DNA from: Roseimaritima ulvae
GTDB taxonomy: Bacteria > Planctomycetota > Planctomycetia > Pirellulales > Pirellulaceae
NCBI RefSeq assembly: GCF_008065135.1
Contig: NZ_CP042914.1
Span: 4,445,404 to 4,509,403, forward strand
DNA: 64,000 nt
Direction of reading: 5' to 3'
The translations under genes and the position numbers were made by a program. Below are positions 35,507 to 43,281 of this stretch, piece after piece; position 1 is the stretch's first letter, and each line of letters begins with the position of its first letter. Below the pieces are notes generated by a model. It was not told the origin of the DNA. It saw nothing but the letters and a program-made list of their open reading frames with translations, and made no database searches.

Positions 35507-36397
35507 ATGCCCGCACGAGTCCTGAACGGCAAGCAAACAGCGCTTGCGATCCGCGGCGAGGTCGCCGAAGAAGTTTCAAAATTTGTTGCCGAGGGGGGCC
35601 CGCGGCCTTGCCTGGCGGCCGTATTGGTGGGCGACGACCCCGCCAGTCAGGTGTATGTCCGCAATAAGCAGCGAGCCTGCGAGAAGGCGGGGATCGAAGG
35701 CCGCCTGCAACGCTTGCCGGCGGATGTCAGTCAAGCGGAGCTGATGGACGTGGTCCAGGGCCTCAACGCCGACGACGCGGTGCACGGCATCCTGGTCCAG
35801 CTGCCCCTGCCCAGGGGGTTGGACGAGCGACAAGTGCTCGACGCCGTGGACGCTCGCAAGGACGTCGATGCCTTCAATCCCGGCAACGTGGGGCTGCTGA
35901 TGCAAGGCCGGCCGCGGTTCCTGCCTTGCACCCCATCGGGAATCGTGCAACTGCTGCATCGCTACGAGATCCCGGTGGCCGGCAAACACGTGGTCGTGGT
36001 CGGACGCAGCGATATCGTGGGCAAACCGATGGCCATGTTGCTGGCCGCTCGAGATGGCAGCTGCGGCCCGGACACCGCCAACGCCACGGTCACCATCGCC
36101 CATAGCCGCACGGACGATTTGGACGCGGTGGTCCGCAGCGGGGACATTGTGATCGCCGCCGTCGGCCGCCCGGAAATGATCCGCGGTTCGATGCTCAAGC
36201 CGGGTGCCGTGGTGATCGATGTGGGCATCAACCGCGTGGACGACAAACTGGTTGGCGACGTGTGTTACGAGGAAGCCATGGAAGTCGCTTCGGCCGTCAC
36301 GCCCGTACCTGGCGGCGTCGGACCGCTGACGATCGCGATGCTGTTGAGCAACACGCTGCAGGCCGCTCGCGCGATCCACGCCAGCGGTCAGGGTTGA
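35507..36397 (+). CDS. folD: Bifunctional methylenetetrahydrofolate dehydrogenase/cyclohydrolase FolD
   Basis: A 296-aa one-carbon enzyme interconverting methylene-, methenyl- and formyl-tetrahydrofolate. Motifs in order: VGDDPASQVYVRNKQRACEKAGI (as two blocks), QLPLP, DVDAFNPGNVG, PCTPSG, the NADP loop VVVGRSDIVGKPMA, IAHSRT and PVPGGVGPLTIAMLL. The active-site Lys is in YVRNKQ. Start: ATG with GGGGAGAG 5 nt before; an in-frame ATG at 35480 lacks such a site. It is followed at 14 bp by the AI-2E-type transporter gene, so a two-gene unit is possible. Confidence 0.96.
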   Translation: MPARVLNGKQTALAIRGEVAEEVSKFVAEGGPRPCLAAVLVGDDPASQVYVRNKQRACEKAGIEGRLQRLPADVSQAELMDVVQGLNADDAVHGILVQLPLPRGLDERQVLDAVDARKDVDAFNPGNVGLLMQGRPRFLPCTPSGIVQLLHRYEIPVAGKHVVVVGRSDIVGKPMAMLLAARDGSCGPDTANATVTIAHSRTDDLDAVVRSGDIVIAAVGRPEMIRGSMLKPGAVVIDVGINRVDDKLVGDVCYEEAMEVASAVTPVPGGVGPLTIAMLLSNTLQAARAIHASGQG

Positions 36398-36411
36398 TAT
36401 ATTAATCGCCC

Positions 36412-37593
36412 ATGTCAGCTCCCATTGAACACACTTCCGCGTCGCGAATCCAGACGATCAGCCTGATGGTCCTGGCCGTGGTCGCGGCCATGTACTCGAT
36501 CTACTGGTTGCGCCCGGTGCTGGTGCCGTTGGTGGTCGCCCTGTTTGTGGTCAGTGGAGTCAGCCCGATTCTGAAGACCCTGGAAAAGCGATTGCGCGTC
36601 AATCGCTTGACCGCCGGAGCGCTGACGTTTTTAGCTGGCTTGGCGTTTTTGGTGGCCTTTGGGTTTTCAATATGGCTGTCAATGGTCGACCTGAACCGCA
36701 ACGCGACAGTTTACCGCGAGCGAGTTCAAGAGATCGTGCAATGGGGGGAAACTAACATTCGCGAATTCGGCGATCTGCTGGAACAACAAACTGAATGGTT
36801 GCTGCCCGCTGAACTCGAAGACAGCGACACTCTGGCAGAGACCGCGGCCGAGCCGGCTCCCTCGTCCTTCCCGCCTCCGGCGCCTCGCGTTGTCCCTGCG
36901 ACCGGTCCGCACGGACGAGGCGAAGCGGGCGAATTTGTCGACCGGTTCTTGCGTGACGGCATCTCCGTGCTTTCGCAGACCCTGATCACTTTGGTTTCCA
37001 CCAGCGTGCTGGTGCTGATCTACGTCTACTTCCTGTTGATCGGCACACCGGCGGTGCAAGCCACTTCGCCGACGATCCGCGAAATCGACCATCAGATTCG
37101 CGCCTACCTGGGACTGAAGACGGTGATCTCGATCTTCACGGGCTTGGCGTTTGGAATGGCACTGCGATTGTTCGGCGTCCCCATGGCGCTCACCTTTGGG
37201 GTGCTGGCGTTCCTGCTGAACTTCGTCCCCAACATCGGGCCCATGGTGGCTTCGCTGTTGCCGATTCCTTTGATCGTCTTGCATCCCGACGCCAGCTGGG
37301 CGTGGATGGTGTCAGCAATTTCGGTGACCTGCGGCATCCAAGCGATCAGCGGAAATATAGTCGAGCCCAAGATCATGGGGGACTCTTCGGACCTGCACCC
37401 GGTCACGATCCTGGTGGCGTTGATGTTCTGGGGCATGATGTGGGGCGTGATCGGGATGTTCCTAGCCACGCCGATCACCGCAGCCTTAAAGATCCTGTTG
37501 CAACGAATCGATGCCACCCGCCCCTTAGCCGACCTAATGGCGGGCCGCTTGTCGAGCTCGGCCCCAGCGGATGAGTTACGGGCCAGCGAATAA
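36412..37593 (+). CDS. AI-2E family transporter (PerM/TqsA-like permease)
   Basis: A 393-aa polytopic membrane protein. Hydrophobic pairs occur at about residues 15-60 and 68-92, a soluble loop with a Pro-rich insert at about 130-170, and the family's C-terminal bundle with FGVLAFLLNFVPNIGPMVASLLPIP, then SGNIVEPKIMGDS and LHPVTILVALMFWGMMWGVIGMFLATPI. The family exports or imports small molecules (AI-2 export in some members; Na+/H+ exchange in others), so the substrate is not known here. It starts 14 bp after folD. Confidence 0.92.
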   Translation: MSAPIEHTSASRIQTISLMVLAVVAAMYSIYWLRPVLVPLVVALFVVSGVSPILKTLEKRLRVNRLTAGALTFLAGLAFLVAFGFSIWLSMVDLNRNATVYRERVQEIVQWGETNIREFGDLLEQQTEWLLPAELEDSDTLAETAAEPAPSSFPPPAPRVVPATGPHGRGEAGEFVDRFLRDGISVLSQTLITLVSTSVLVLIYVYFLLIGTPAVQATSPTIREIDHQIRAYLGLKTVISIFTGLAFGMALRLFGVPMALTFGVLAFLLNFVPNIGPMVASLLPIPLIVLHPDASWAWMVSAISVTCGIQAISGNIVEPKIMGDSSDLHPVTILVALMFWGMMWGVIGMFLATPITAALKILLQRIDATRPLADLMAGRLSSSAPADELRASE

Positions 37594-37650
37594 TTTAGCA
37601 TTGTGCAACCACTGAAAACGGAGGGTTAGGGGCCGTTTGCAGAAGTGTTG

Positions 37651-37827
37651 ATGGACGACGGCAATTGGAAAGTTGAAGTCTACCCAAAGAGCCAGAAACG
37701 AGAGTTGCTACGGGATCCGAGAACCGGCACATTGGTCGCCCATTGCATCGACGCTAGAGAAAGCGGGCCGGTCGTCTGCAACCGTGCCAACACGTTCGGC
37801 GTTTGGTTTAGAAGGCCGGAAAATTAG
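37651..37827 (+). CDS. Possible 58-aa protein
   Basis: The ORF starts MDDGNWKVEVYPKSQ and ends FGVWFRRPEN, with a balanced amino-acid mix (LLRDPRTGTLVAHC). A GGAGG lies rather far upstream. No family recognised and nothing in the neighbourhood supports it, so it may be chance. The rest of the gap to 38248 holds the repeat at 37900-37972 and a CATTCCTTT...AAAGGAATG inverted repeat (about 38088-38130). Confidence 0.25.
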   Translation: MDDGNWKVEVYPKSQKRELLRDPRTGTLVAHCIDARESGPVVCNRANTFGVWFRRPEN

Positions 37828-37899
37828 GGGTAGGAAGACAGGGCTGCTGCGCGGACCACGGAAGTATTGCTAGTCCTTAATCCTCTCGCTGAAAAGAGG

Positions 37900-37972
37900 A
37901 ACCACAAATGAACACAGATCCACACAGATCTAGGACACGAGACATCTGTGTTTATCAGCGTTCATCTGTGGT
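37900..37972. repeat. Imperfect inverted repeat (AACCACAAATGAACACAGAT ... ATCTGTGGTT)
   Basis: ACCACAAATGAAC and ACAGAT in the left arm pair with ATCTGTG and GTTCATCTGTGGT in the right arm around a roughly 20-nt centre. It is an intergenic hairpin with no coding frame. Confidence 0.6.
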
Positions 37973-38248
37973 TGACCGGTCCCTTTATAGCGCCGACTCG
38001 GCGTTTCGTTAGGTGTCAGGAAGTAGTCGTGCCCCTGGTTCAAACCGTGATAACCACATGGAGTTGCAATCTGTCCCCATTCCTTTGTCATTCGACAGGC
38101 CTGGGAACCGAAGTCGATAAAGGAATGCGAGACAGAGGAATGAACCGTTGCCAGGTTTGGCGGTTGCTTAAGGGGTCAGGCCTCTTTACCGGCTCCAGCA
38201 GCTTAGGAGGTAAGCCCGTGCCATTTGGGTTCACCACCTTTTCCTCAA

Positions 38249-38665
38249 TCAACCTTTGTCGGAACGTGAGCTCTTTTTCTTGCCGGTGGCTTGTTCCGGC
38301 TTTTCCGAATTCGGCCGCAGCCGCATCTGCGCACCATCGATATTCGCTAGTCCCCAGTCGATGATCGACTGGACGAGAGGCCGCAAGCGTTCGCCCTGGG
38401 AAGTCAGCTGATACTCAAATCGACTGGCATGTTCGCTGTACTGTCGACGCTCAACGAATCCCAGGGTTTCCAGCCGTTTCAGCCGATTGGCTAGGATGTT
38501 TGTTGAGATTTTCTCGGGGCGATCCAGAAACTGCTCGTAGCGTGTTAGCCCGAGCAGTAAATCTCGAACGACAACGAGAGTCCATTTGTCGCCGACCAGA
38601 TCCAACGTACGTGACACCGGACAGTACGATCGCCAATCTTGATCAAGCTGCAACTTTCTTTTCAT
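38249..38665 (-). CDS. HxlR-family winged-helix transcriptional regulator
   Basis: 138 aa. N-terminal Cys in YCPVSRTLDLVGDKWTLVVVRDLL (about residues 14-37), the redox- or aldehyde-sensing position in several HxlR proteins, is followed by the recognition region EKISTNILANRLKRLETLGFVERR and the wing SEHASRFEYQLTSQG. The tail is basic and Ser-rich. The length and layout are those of MarR/HxlR-type regulators. It is encoded 105 bp downstream of an orphan membrane protein gene on the same strand. A motif TTGCAAGT(C/G)ACAAG lies 24 bp before its start and again at 39751-39764, a possible binding site. Confidence 0.9.
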   Translation of the reverse strand: MKRKLQLDQDWRSYCPVSRTLDLVGDKWTLVVVRDLLLGLTRYEQFLDRPEKISTNILANRLKRLETLGFVERRQYSEHASRFEYQLTSQGERLRPLVQSIIDWGLANIDGAQMRLRPNSEKPEQATGKKKSSRSDKG

Positions 38666-38688
38666 CGTAACAATGTTAAACGGATGGA

Positions 38689-38702
38689 TTGCAAGTCACA
38701 AG
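38689..38702. promoter_or_regulatory. Repeated 14-bp motif upstream of the HxlR gene
   Basis: TTGCAAGTCACAAG here and TTGCAAGTGACAAG at 39751-39764. Thirteen of 14 bases agree; one copy is just upstream of the HxlR start and the other about 200 bp upstream of the DoxX-like gene. HxlR regulators often control a nearby oxidoreductase or membrane gene together with themselves, so a shared operator is a reasonable guess. Confidence 0.35.
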
Positions 38703-38770
38703 TTGACCTGAACAGCTCCTCGGCAGTTGATTCGCCGCCTACCCGATCGATCGCATCCGCTGACCAGCCC

Positions 38771-39400
38771 TCAGGTGTCGGAACTTGCCCCTGAAACAGC
38801 CAAGCCGCGACGTTGATCGAGCGCCGCCAAATGAAAGCAGATCCACAGCGGCACGGCAAAGCCAGGGATGAGCGAGAGCGGCAGCTCGGCAAGTGCGCTG
38901 GTGCTCGGTGTAGTTGCGACCATTCCAAACGCACCACGTGCCAGTAGCCCACTTCCCACCGCGCCAACAAAATCTAGCAGCCCCAAGATGTGAAAGCCGA
39001 CGAAGGCGTGAGTTCGAATGAAGCGTCTATCGGATGCAATCGCCGCGGCGACGACAGGCGCCAGCACGGCGACAAGTACGTCCCCCCACCCCGCCGGCCA
39101 AGCAAAAAGTGCTGGCAAGTGCCCAAACCACCAAAGAAAGAGGAAACCGCCGCCGAGGATACGCAGCCCTTGAACGGACGTCAAAAAAACAGGACTAAGA
39201 CTATGCACGTAGTCCCGTACAGCACGAGACTTGCTCATCAGCAGACAAAAAATATACGGAGGTGCTAAGATGGCGCCAAGCATGAAGATGGGCGGCTGCG
39301 TTAGCGGAACTCTGAATCCGCCCTGGCTGGCTATCAACACGCTCGCGCACAGCCAAGCCGAAAGGACCAACAACGCGTAGAGGTGACGATCAATTTTCAT
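38771..39400 (-). CDS. Hypothetical integral membrane protein
   Basis: 209 aa with about six hydrophobic spans (near residues 8-26, 38-56, 80-100, 105-122, 130-152, 170-195). A Gly/Trp-rich centre (FLFLWWFGHLPALFAWPAGWGDVL) and LAELPLSLIPGFAVPLWICFHLAAL are the most distinctive stretches. No recognised family. It shares the strand with the HxlR gene downstream and may be its regulatory partner. Confidence 0.7.
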   Translation of the reverse strand: MKIDRHLYALLVLSAWLCASVLIASQGGFRVPLTQPPIFMLGAILAPPYIFCLLMSKSRAVRDYVHSLSPVFLTSVQGLRILGGGFLFLWWFGHLPALFAWPAGWGDVLVAVLAPVVAAAIASDRRFIRTHAFVGFHILGLLDFVGAVGSGLLARGAFGMVATTPSTSALAELPLSLIPGFAVPLWICFHLAALDQRRGLAVSGASSDT

Positions 39401-39962
39401 TAGTTGACTCCGTGGCGGGTTTGCAAATCTTTGTCAGCAGCAAAGCAGCTCGTTTCGGCAATCTCGGGTACGTCGATGCCAATTGAGACCCACCCCAAAT
39501 ACCGAGGCGACGTTATACGACGGCACTTCTATGCCGCTGCAAATCATCGTTTTCACAACGCTGTCGGTCGCACTAGTCATCGTGCTAAGCTGCCGTGCCA
39601 ATCTCAATAGTCATCGCTCATCGCGTATGACGATCGTCTGGCCAGAGAGCTTGTAGCCGAAGCCCGGAGAGCACCGATGGCGTGCTGCCGAAAAAAGCAT
39701 ACGCACGTGGCTTGCACTTCGCAAGCCACAAAACTAAAATAAGTTGCACATTGCAAGTGACAAGATCGGTGACTGCCCATCGTTGCTGATGGGTGCTCTC
39801 TTCCCCTGCCCCTATCTTTTTTGAGAATCAGTTGTGAATGAACTACAGGAAATGATTGCCGCCTATTCGACCGCATCGGACATCATTCGGTCACGGGCGT
39901 TATTTCGCTTCGCGAGATGATCCCCATGTACATCGAGCATGCTGCAAACGGAGGGTTCGTAA
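39401..39962. other. Gene-free stretch between divergent membrane protein genes
   Basis: No convincing gene. A 28-codon frame opens with GTG at 39833 and stops at 39919, too short to judge. It holds the second copy of the TTGCAAGTGACAAG motif (39751-39764) and, at 39949-39955, the GGAGGG ribosome site of the DoxX-like gene. Confidence 0.4.
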
Positions 39963-40433
39963 ATGTTGGGTCCAACCTTAATGCTCGTTCTGCTCGTTGC
40001 GCCCTATCTTTGCTCACGAGTGTTTCGCAGTCACACCAATCCGCAAGACAGTGCGGCTCTTGGCGTCGGAATGATGTTGATCCTGACCGGATCGTCTCAC
40101 TTCTTTCGCACGGCAGAGATGGTGCAAATGCTCCCCGACTTCCTGCCACTGAGATATTTGGGGGTGATTTTGACAGGGGTGCTGGAACTACTGCTTGCCG
40201 CTCTTGTCGTGCGACGCACAACTCGCCGAACCGCCGCCGTGCTTACGCTATTGATGTTGCTGATGTTCCTTCCGGTGAATCTCTATGCCGCTTGGGTCAA
40301 GGCGCCGGTCGGGGGACATCAGTGGGGCGTGTCGTACTTGTTCGTGCGAATCCCAGCCCAATTCATCATTGCCGGTTGGATTTGGTTTTGGTTACCCTCT
40401 CGCAGATCCGTCAATCGAAACCGGCTTTGCTAA
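39963..40433 (+). CDS. DoxX-like four-helix membrane protein
   Basis: 156 aa with four hydrophobic helices. It has the conserved segments MMLILTGSSHFF (about residues 37-48), MVQMLPDFLPLRYLGVILTGVLELL in two blocks, and GGHQWGVSYLFVRIPAQFIIAGWIW, matching the DoxX/COG4270-type family. The ATG has a strong GGAGGG 7 nt upstream. These proteins are often controlled by TetR/HxlR-type regulators; an HxlR gene lies 1.3 kb away. Function unknown, perhaps a quinone- or redox-linked membrane subunit. Confidence 0.82.
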   Translation: MLGPTLMLVLLVAPYLCSRVFRSHTNPQDSAALGVGMMLILTGSSHFFRTAEMVQMLPDFLPLRYLGVILTGVLELLLAALVVRRTTRRTAAVLTLLMLLMFLPVNLYAAWVKAPVGGHQWGVSYLFVRIPAQFIIAGWIWFWLPSRRSVNRNRLC

Positions 40434-40614
40434 CCGAGCAGACACGCTACGGATCGCAAGTGCATTGCGAACCTGAGTCCTGCACCAAATCATGGGGAAG
40501 ACCTCGGCGGTCGAAGTGGAATGAGCAGCATTTACTGAACAGCAGGCGAAACCGCTTTCGTGCTCTTTGAGGTTCCCAAAGTGTCTCCATTAAGAACGGA
40601 GGTAAATACTTCCA

Positions 40615-40788
40615 ATGAAGCACTTAGAAAGCCCTTTGGAAGGATTTCTTCGTTCTAGGGGATATACCAGGATTGAACATCCAGATGGGAACCAGTACGC
40701 CATAATGGTCCATGTGCAGGTCGTGGCTCAGTGGCTCGTCGTCACCGGAGACGTTCGCTGGCATTGGCTTTCGTTGATTCGGCACTAA
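40615..40788 (+). CDS. 57-aa ORF, possibly the remnant of an aspartic-protease-like gene
   Basis: The ORF starts MKHLESPLEGFLRSRGYTRI and ends LSLIRH, with GGAGG 8-11 nt before the ATG. The phrase FLRSRGYTRIEH...YAIMVHVQVVAQWLVVTGD resembles the beginning of retropepsin-like proteins (strand, then a DTGA-type motif), here degraded. It is either a short gene or a truncated relic. The rest of 40434-40987 shows nothing else except a GACACCTTTGTT motif at 40910. Confidence 0.35.
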   Translation: MKHLESPLEGFLRSRGYTRIEHPDGNQYAIMVHVQVVAQWLVVTGDVRWHWLSLIRH

Positions 40789-40987
40789 TTCATCCGCTGT
40801 GTGTCAAACTGGCGGACCGTCCGCCGATTATGACCTGATGCGCAATAGCCGTGCCAAAAAGAACTACAATTCACTGCGCAACTTTCGTGCCGAACAGGAT
40901 TGCTCCCGACACCTTTGTTGATCCAAGAGTAGGACTAGGATTCGCAATGGAACCGTTCAAGGGTAAAGCCCGCGAGTTTGGACCGTC

Positions 40988-41320
40988 ATGTCGAAACCAG
41001 AAATTTCAGAATTCCAGAGTTCCACCGGCGTCGTGATGCTCCGAGTAGCTGCCGGTTCTTTCACCATGGGGAGCCCGGAATCTGAAGACGGCCATCGTAT
41101 CTGGGAACAGCAGCGCGATGTGACCTTCGTGAACCCCTTCTACCTGGGAAAATCCCCCGTCACGCAGGATCAGTATGAAGCGGTCACGGGCACGAATCCG
41201 ACGGACCATGAGGCCATTCGAGATGCACCGGTTGATTCGGTGAACTGGGACCAGGCGAATGAGTACTGCCAAAAGCTCACCAAAGTAGACCGCGAAACTG
41301 GAGTGCTGCTTGACGGATGG
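40988..41320 (+). pseudogene. 5' fragment of a formylglycine-generating enzyme/SUMF1-like gene
   Basis: 111 codons read as the family N-terminus: GVVMLRVAAGSFTMGSPESEDGH, NPFYLGKSPVTQDQYEAVTG, APVDSVNWDQANEYCQKLT and ETGVLLDGW. In intact members the next block is YRLPTEAEWEYA; here similarity ends abruptly at GW and the frame runs 18 unrelated codons to a stop. The catalytic Cys region is missing, so no activity is expected. It is fused directly to an ankyrin-repeat fragment. Confidence 0.75.
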
Positions 41321-41329
41321 CATCCCGCC

Positions 41330-41633
41330 ACCGCTTCACGTTTGCGTTTACCACGAGAATCCGGAAATGCTTGAATGGCTTCTGGATCACGGAGCTGACA
41401 TGGAACGCCGCGAACAGGACTACGGTTCGACACCGCTGAACACCGCTGTCGTCATGCGCCGCAAGCGGATCATCCGAATCCTGGTGAAGCGAGGCGCCGA
41501 AGCATCACGCGCCATGAGCCTTGCACAACGAGGATTGGCCGGTGACTTCGAAGATGACCCCAGCCTCGATCGCGAGGGATATCAGGATATCGTCGAGTTA
41601 CTTCGAGAGCTTAACGTTGATTCGGGTCACTAG
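41330..41633 (+). pseudogene. 3' fragment of an ankyrin-repeat protein gene
   Basis: A different frame from the preceding fragment. It reads PPLHVCVYHENPEMLEWLLDHGADMERREQDYGSTPLNTAV in two blocks and IIRILVKRGAEASRA, which are about two ankyrin repeats, then an acidic end. It has no start of its own beyond a TTG at 41310. The junction with the SUMF1-like part lies at about 41320-41330, indicating a deletion or recombination that joined two genes. Confidence 0.7.
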
Positions 41634-41844
41634 ATTGCGTTCCGGGGGCCGAGATTGCGGGAGGCGGAGATAGAGACCACATCGAGCTCCAATGGTCGTC
41701 ATGTCGGAATGATTCTTTGGAAGAGCCAAAGGTACGCAGACTCATATTGTATTACCCCATCGCTCGCGTATTGATGCTTGGATTCGGCGCTCCGGTAGCC
41801 GACACCGGATGCTCCGGTTTCATGAACCGGCCTTTCCTCCGGCA

Positions 41845-41907
41845 TCGGCCACCGGAGGCATTGGGACCGACCTGAAAATGCCTGGAAACGAGTCCGCATA
41901 CCTTTGG
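41845..41907. repeat. 63-bp direct repeat, copy 1 (copy 2 at 42542-42604)
   Basis: TCGGCCAC, GCATTGGGACCGA, CTG, AAATG, CTGGAAAC and AGTCCGC, TACCTTT are shared between the two copies, which have the same length and direction. The second copy runs straight into the RAYT-start-like sequence at 42617. Together they bracket the nested inverted repeat at 41943-42179. Confidence 0.7.
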
Positions 41908-41942
41908 CGCCACGTCAAGGAAGGGACGCGAGCTTTTCCGAC

Positions 41943-42179
41943 GGGCCGAAGGTCCAGCCATATAACAGCCCAGGGCAAGGCAATGTGAGGAACGAGCGTT
42001 GCCGCCGCCATGGGTTTGCGGTCGCGTTTTTTCGCCTCCCCGGCCGCCCTTTTGGCGGCGACAGCCGCCAAAAGGGCGGCCGGAGACGATGCGGATATGG
42101 GCCACAAACCCAGGGCGGCACTCCGCTCGCAAGCTCGCAACGTTTGCCCTGGGCTGATATGGAGCTGGGCCTTCAGCCC
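41943..42179. repeat. 237-bp nested inverted-repeat element with a perfect 20-bp hairpin at its centre
   Basis: Outer arms GGGCCGAAGGTCCAG...ATAT pair with ATAT...CTGGGCCTTCAGCCC (imperfect). Next in, CAGCCCAGGGCAA (41966) pairs exactly with TTGCCCTGGGCTG (42144-42156), then ATGGGTTTG with CAAACCCA. At the centre, CCGGCCGCCCTTTTGGCGGC (42040-42059), loop GACA, and its exact complement (42064-42083). There is no gene; frames here are palindrome artefacts. Size and symmetry suggest a non-autonomous mobile element or its relic. Confidence 0.75.
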
Positions 42180-42616
42180 GTCAGAAACATCTCGTGGTGC
42201 GAGCTTGAAAGGGCTCGGCGCGAGCCCATGGCCCCGGTGACAAAAGAATCGCAATGTCCCCACGCGGCAAGCTCGTTGGGGGCGATAGGAAGCCGGTCAC
42301 GGCAAGGCCCCTACGAAGGCTCGCATGGCGGTCCCCGCGCCAGCGAGCCAGCGGCGGTCCGCTTACCGGGAGTGAAAAGAAGCAAAACGGCATAGCCCAC
42401 AGCCAATCTCGCCAGTCATAGCGTTGTCTTCCCCATCCCCGCCTCGACCAACAATTGGTCTCGCAGGCAACGCAAGAGCCCACGAACCTCAGGCAAGAGC
42501 AAGCCAGCCAAGCCATGGCTAGCCAATGCGATGCACCGGCGTCGGCCACAGTGTGCATTGGGACCGATCTGCAAATGTCTGGAAACAAGTCCGCGTACCT
42601 TTACTTCTCTGCTTTG

Positions 42617-42682
42617 GTCTAGGCATCCAACAAGCTTACCGGCACGCCAATCCGTAATCAATGACTTCTGACACCTTTGTTC
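42617..42682 (-). repeat. Copy of the REP-plus-RAYT-start sequence, inverted relative to 48136-49799
   Basis: On the minus strand: AACAAAGGTGTCAGAAGTCA, then ATTGGCGTG, GGTAA, CTTGTTGGATGCC, AGACCAAA. This is the same order as the leader and first codons (MPRPK) of the RAYT relic at 49789. Similarity ends after about four codons. The interval 42684-43281 that follows holds nothing recognisable apart from the STAND gene's leader. Confidence 0.7.
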
Positions 42683-43281
42683 ACTCTATGAACACCGGAC
42701 AGTATCAAGCGAAGCAATGATCCATGTCGCTTCGATCGGACGCATGCCTAGGCGACTTGCTCCAACCAGTGATCAACCTCCGTTCAAATATAGACTTACG
42801 ACTTAATTGGGTTACCGGATAGGTTCTAAGATCTTGACGTGCTTTTGTCCAACACCATATCCAACGGCCGCGACCCATGAACTACATTACTGTGTTGCGA
42901 CAGATGGCTCCGAAGACTCGAATAGCATCGACGCAAGTTGCATGAGGATCCACTGCAAGGTAACCGTACGCCAGGACCGTTGAAGGCGGGGTGCCTAGAT
43001 TGGAAGGTTTTGCTACATCTAACTTGAGTTTTATACTCGATGGACAAGCATGCCTGTGCCGTCAATCGTCAAGCGTGGATTGAATGAGTCGAGTGTTCTA
43101 AGCAAGCCGATCAGACCGTTACCCGTTCTGTGCGGCCGGAGGCATCTCCGTTCCGTCACTTTACAAGTGGCGACGTAAGCACGAAAGAAAACCACAGCGA
43201 AGGATCCAAGCAGGCCTTCATGAGTTGAGAAAATCACCACCCGTAAGCGTTCTAATTTGAGCTGTAAGGGAAGTTCAACAA

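Noticed and set aside
39604-39876. 90-aa minus-strand frame
   Set aside because: Biased, Cys/His-scattered composition without signals; nothing in context supports it.
42010-42240. Frames across the nested palindrome on both strands
   Set aside because: Generated by the inverted repeats; the same words appear on both strands and no family is recognisable.
42416-42661. Minus-strand 81-aa frame ending in LLVEAGMGKTTL, a P-loop-like end
   Set aside because: It stops right after the GxGKTT motif, has no domain beyond it and overlaps repeats; at most a relic of an ATPase gene.
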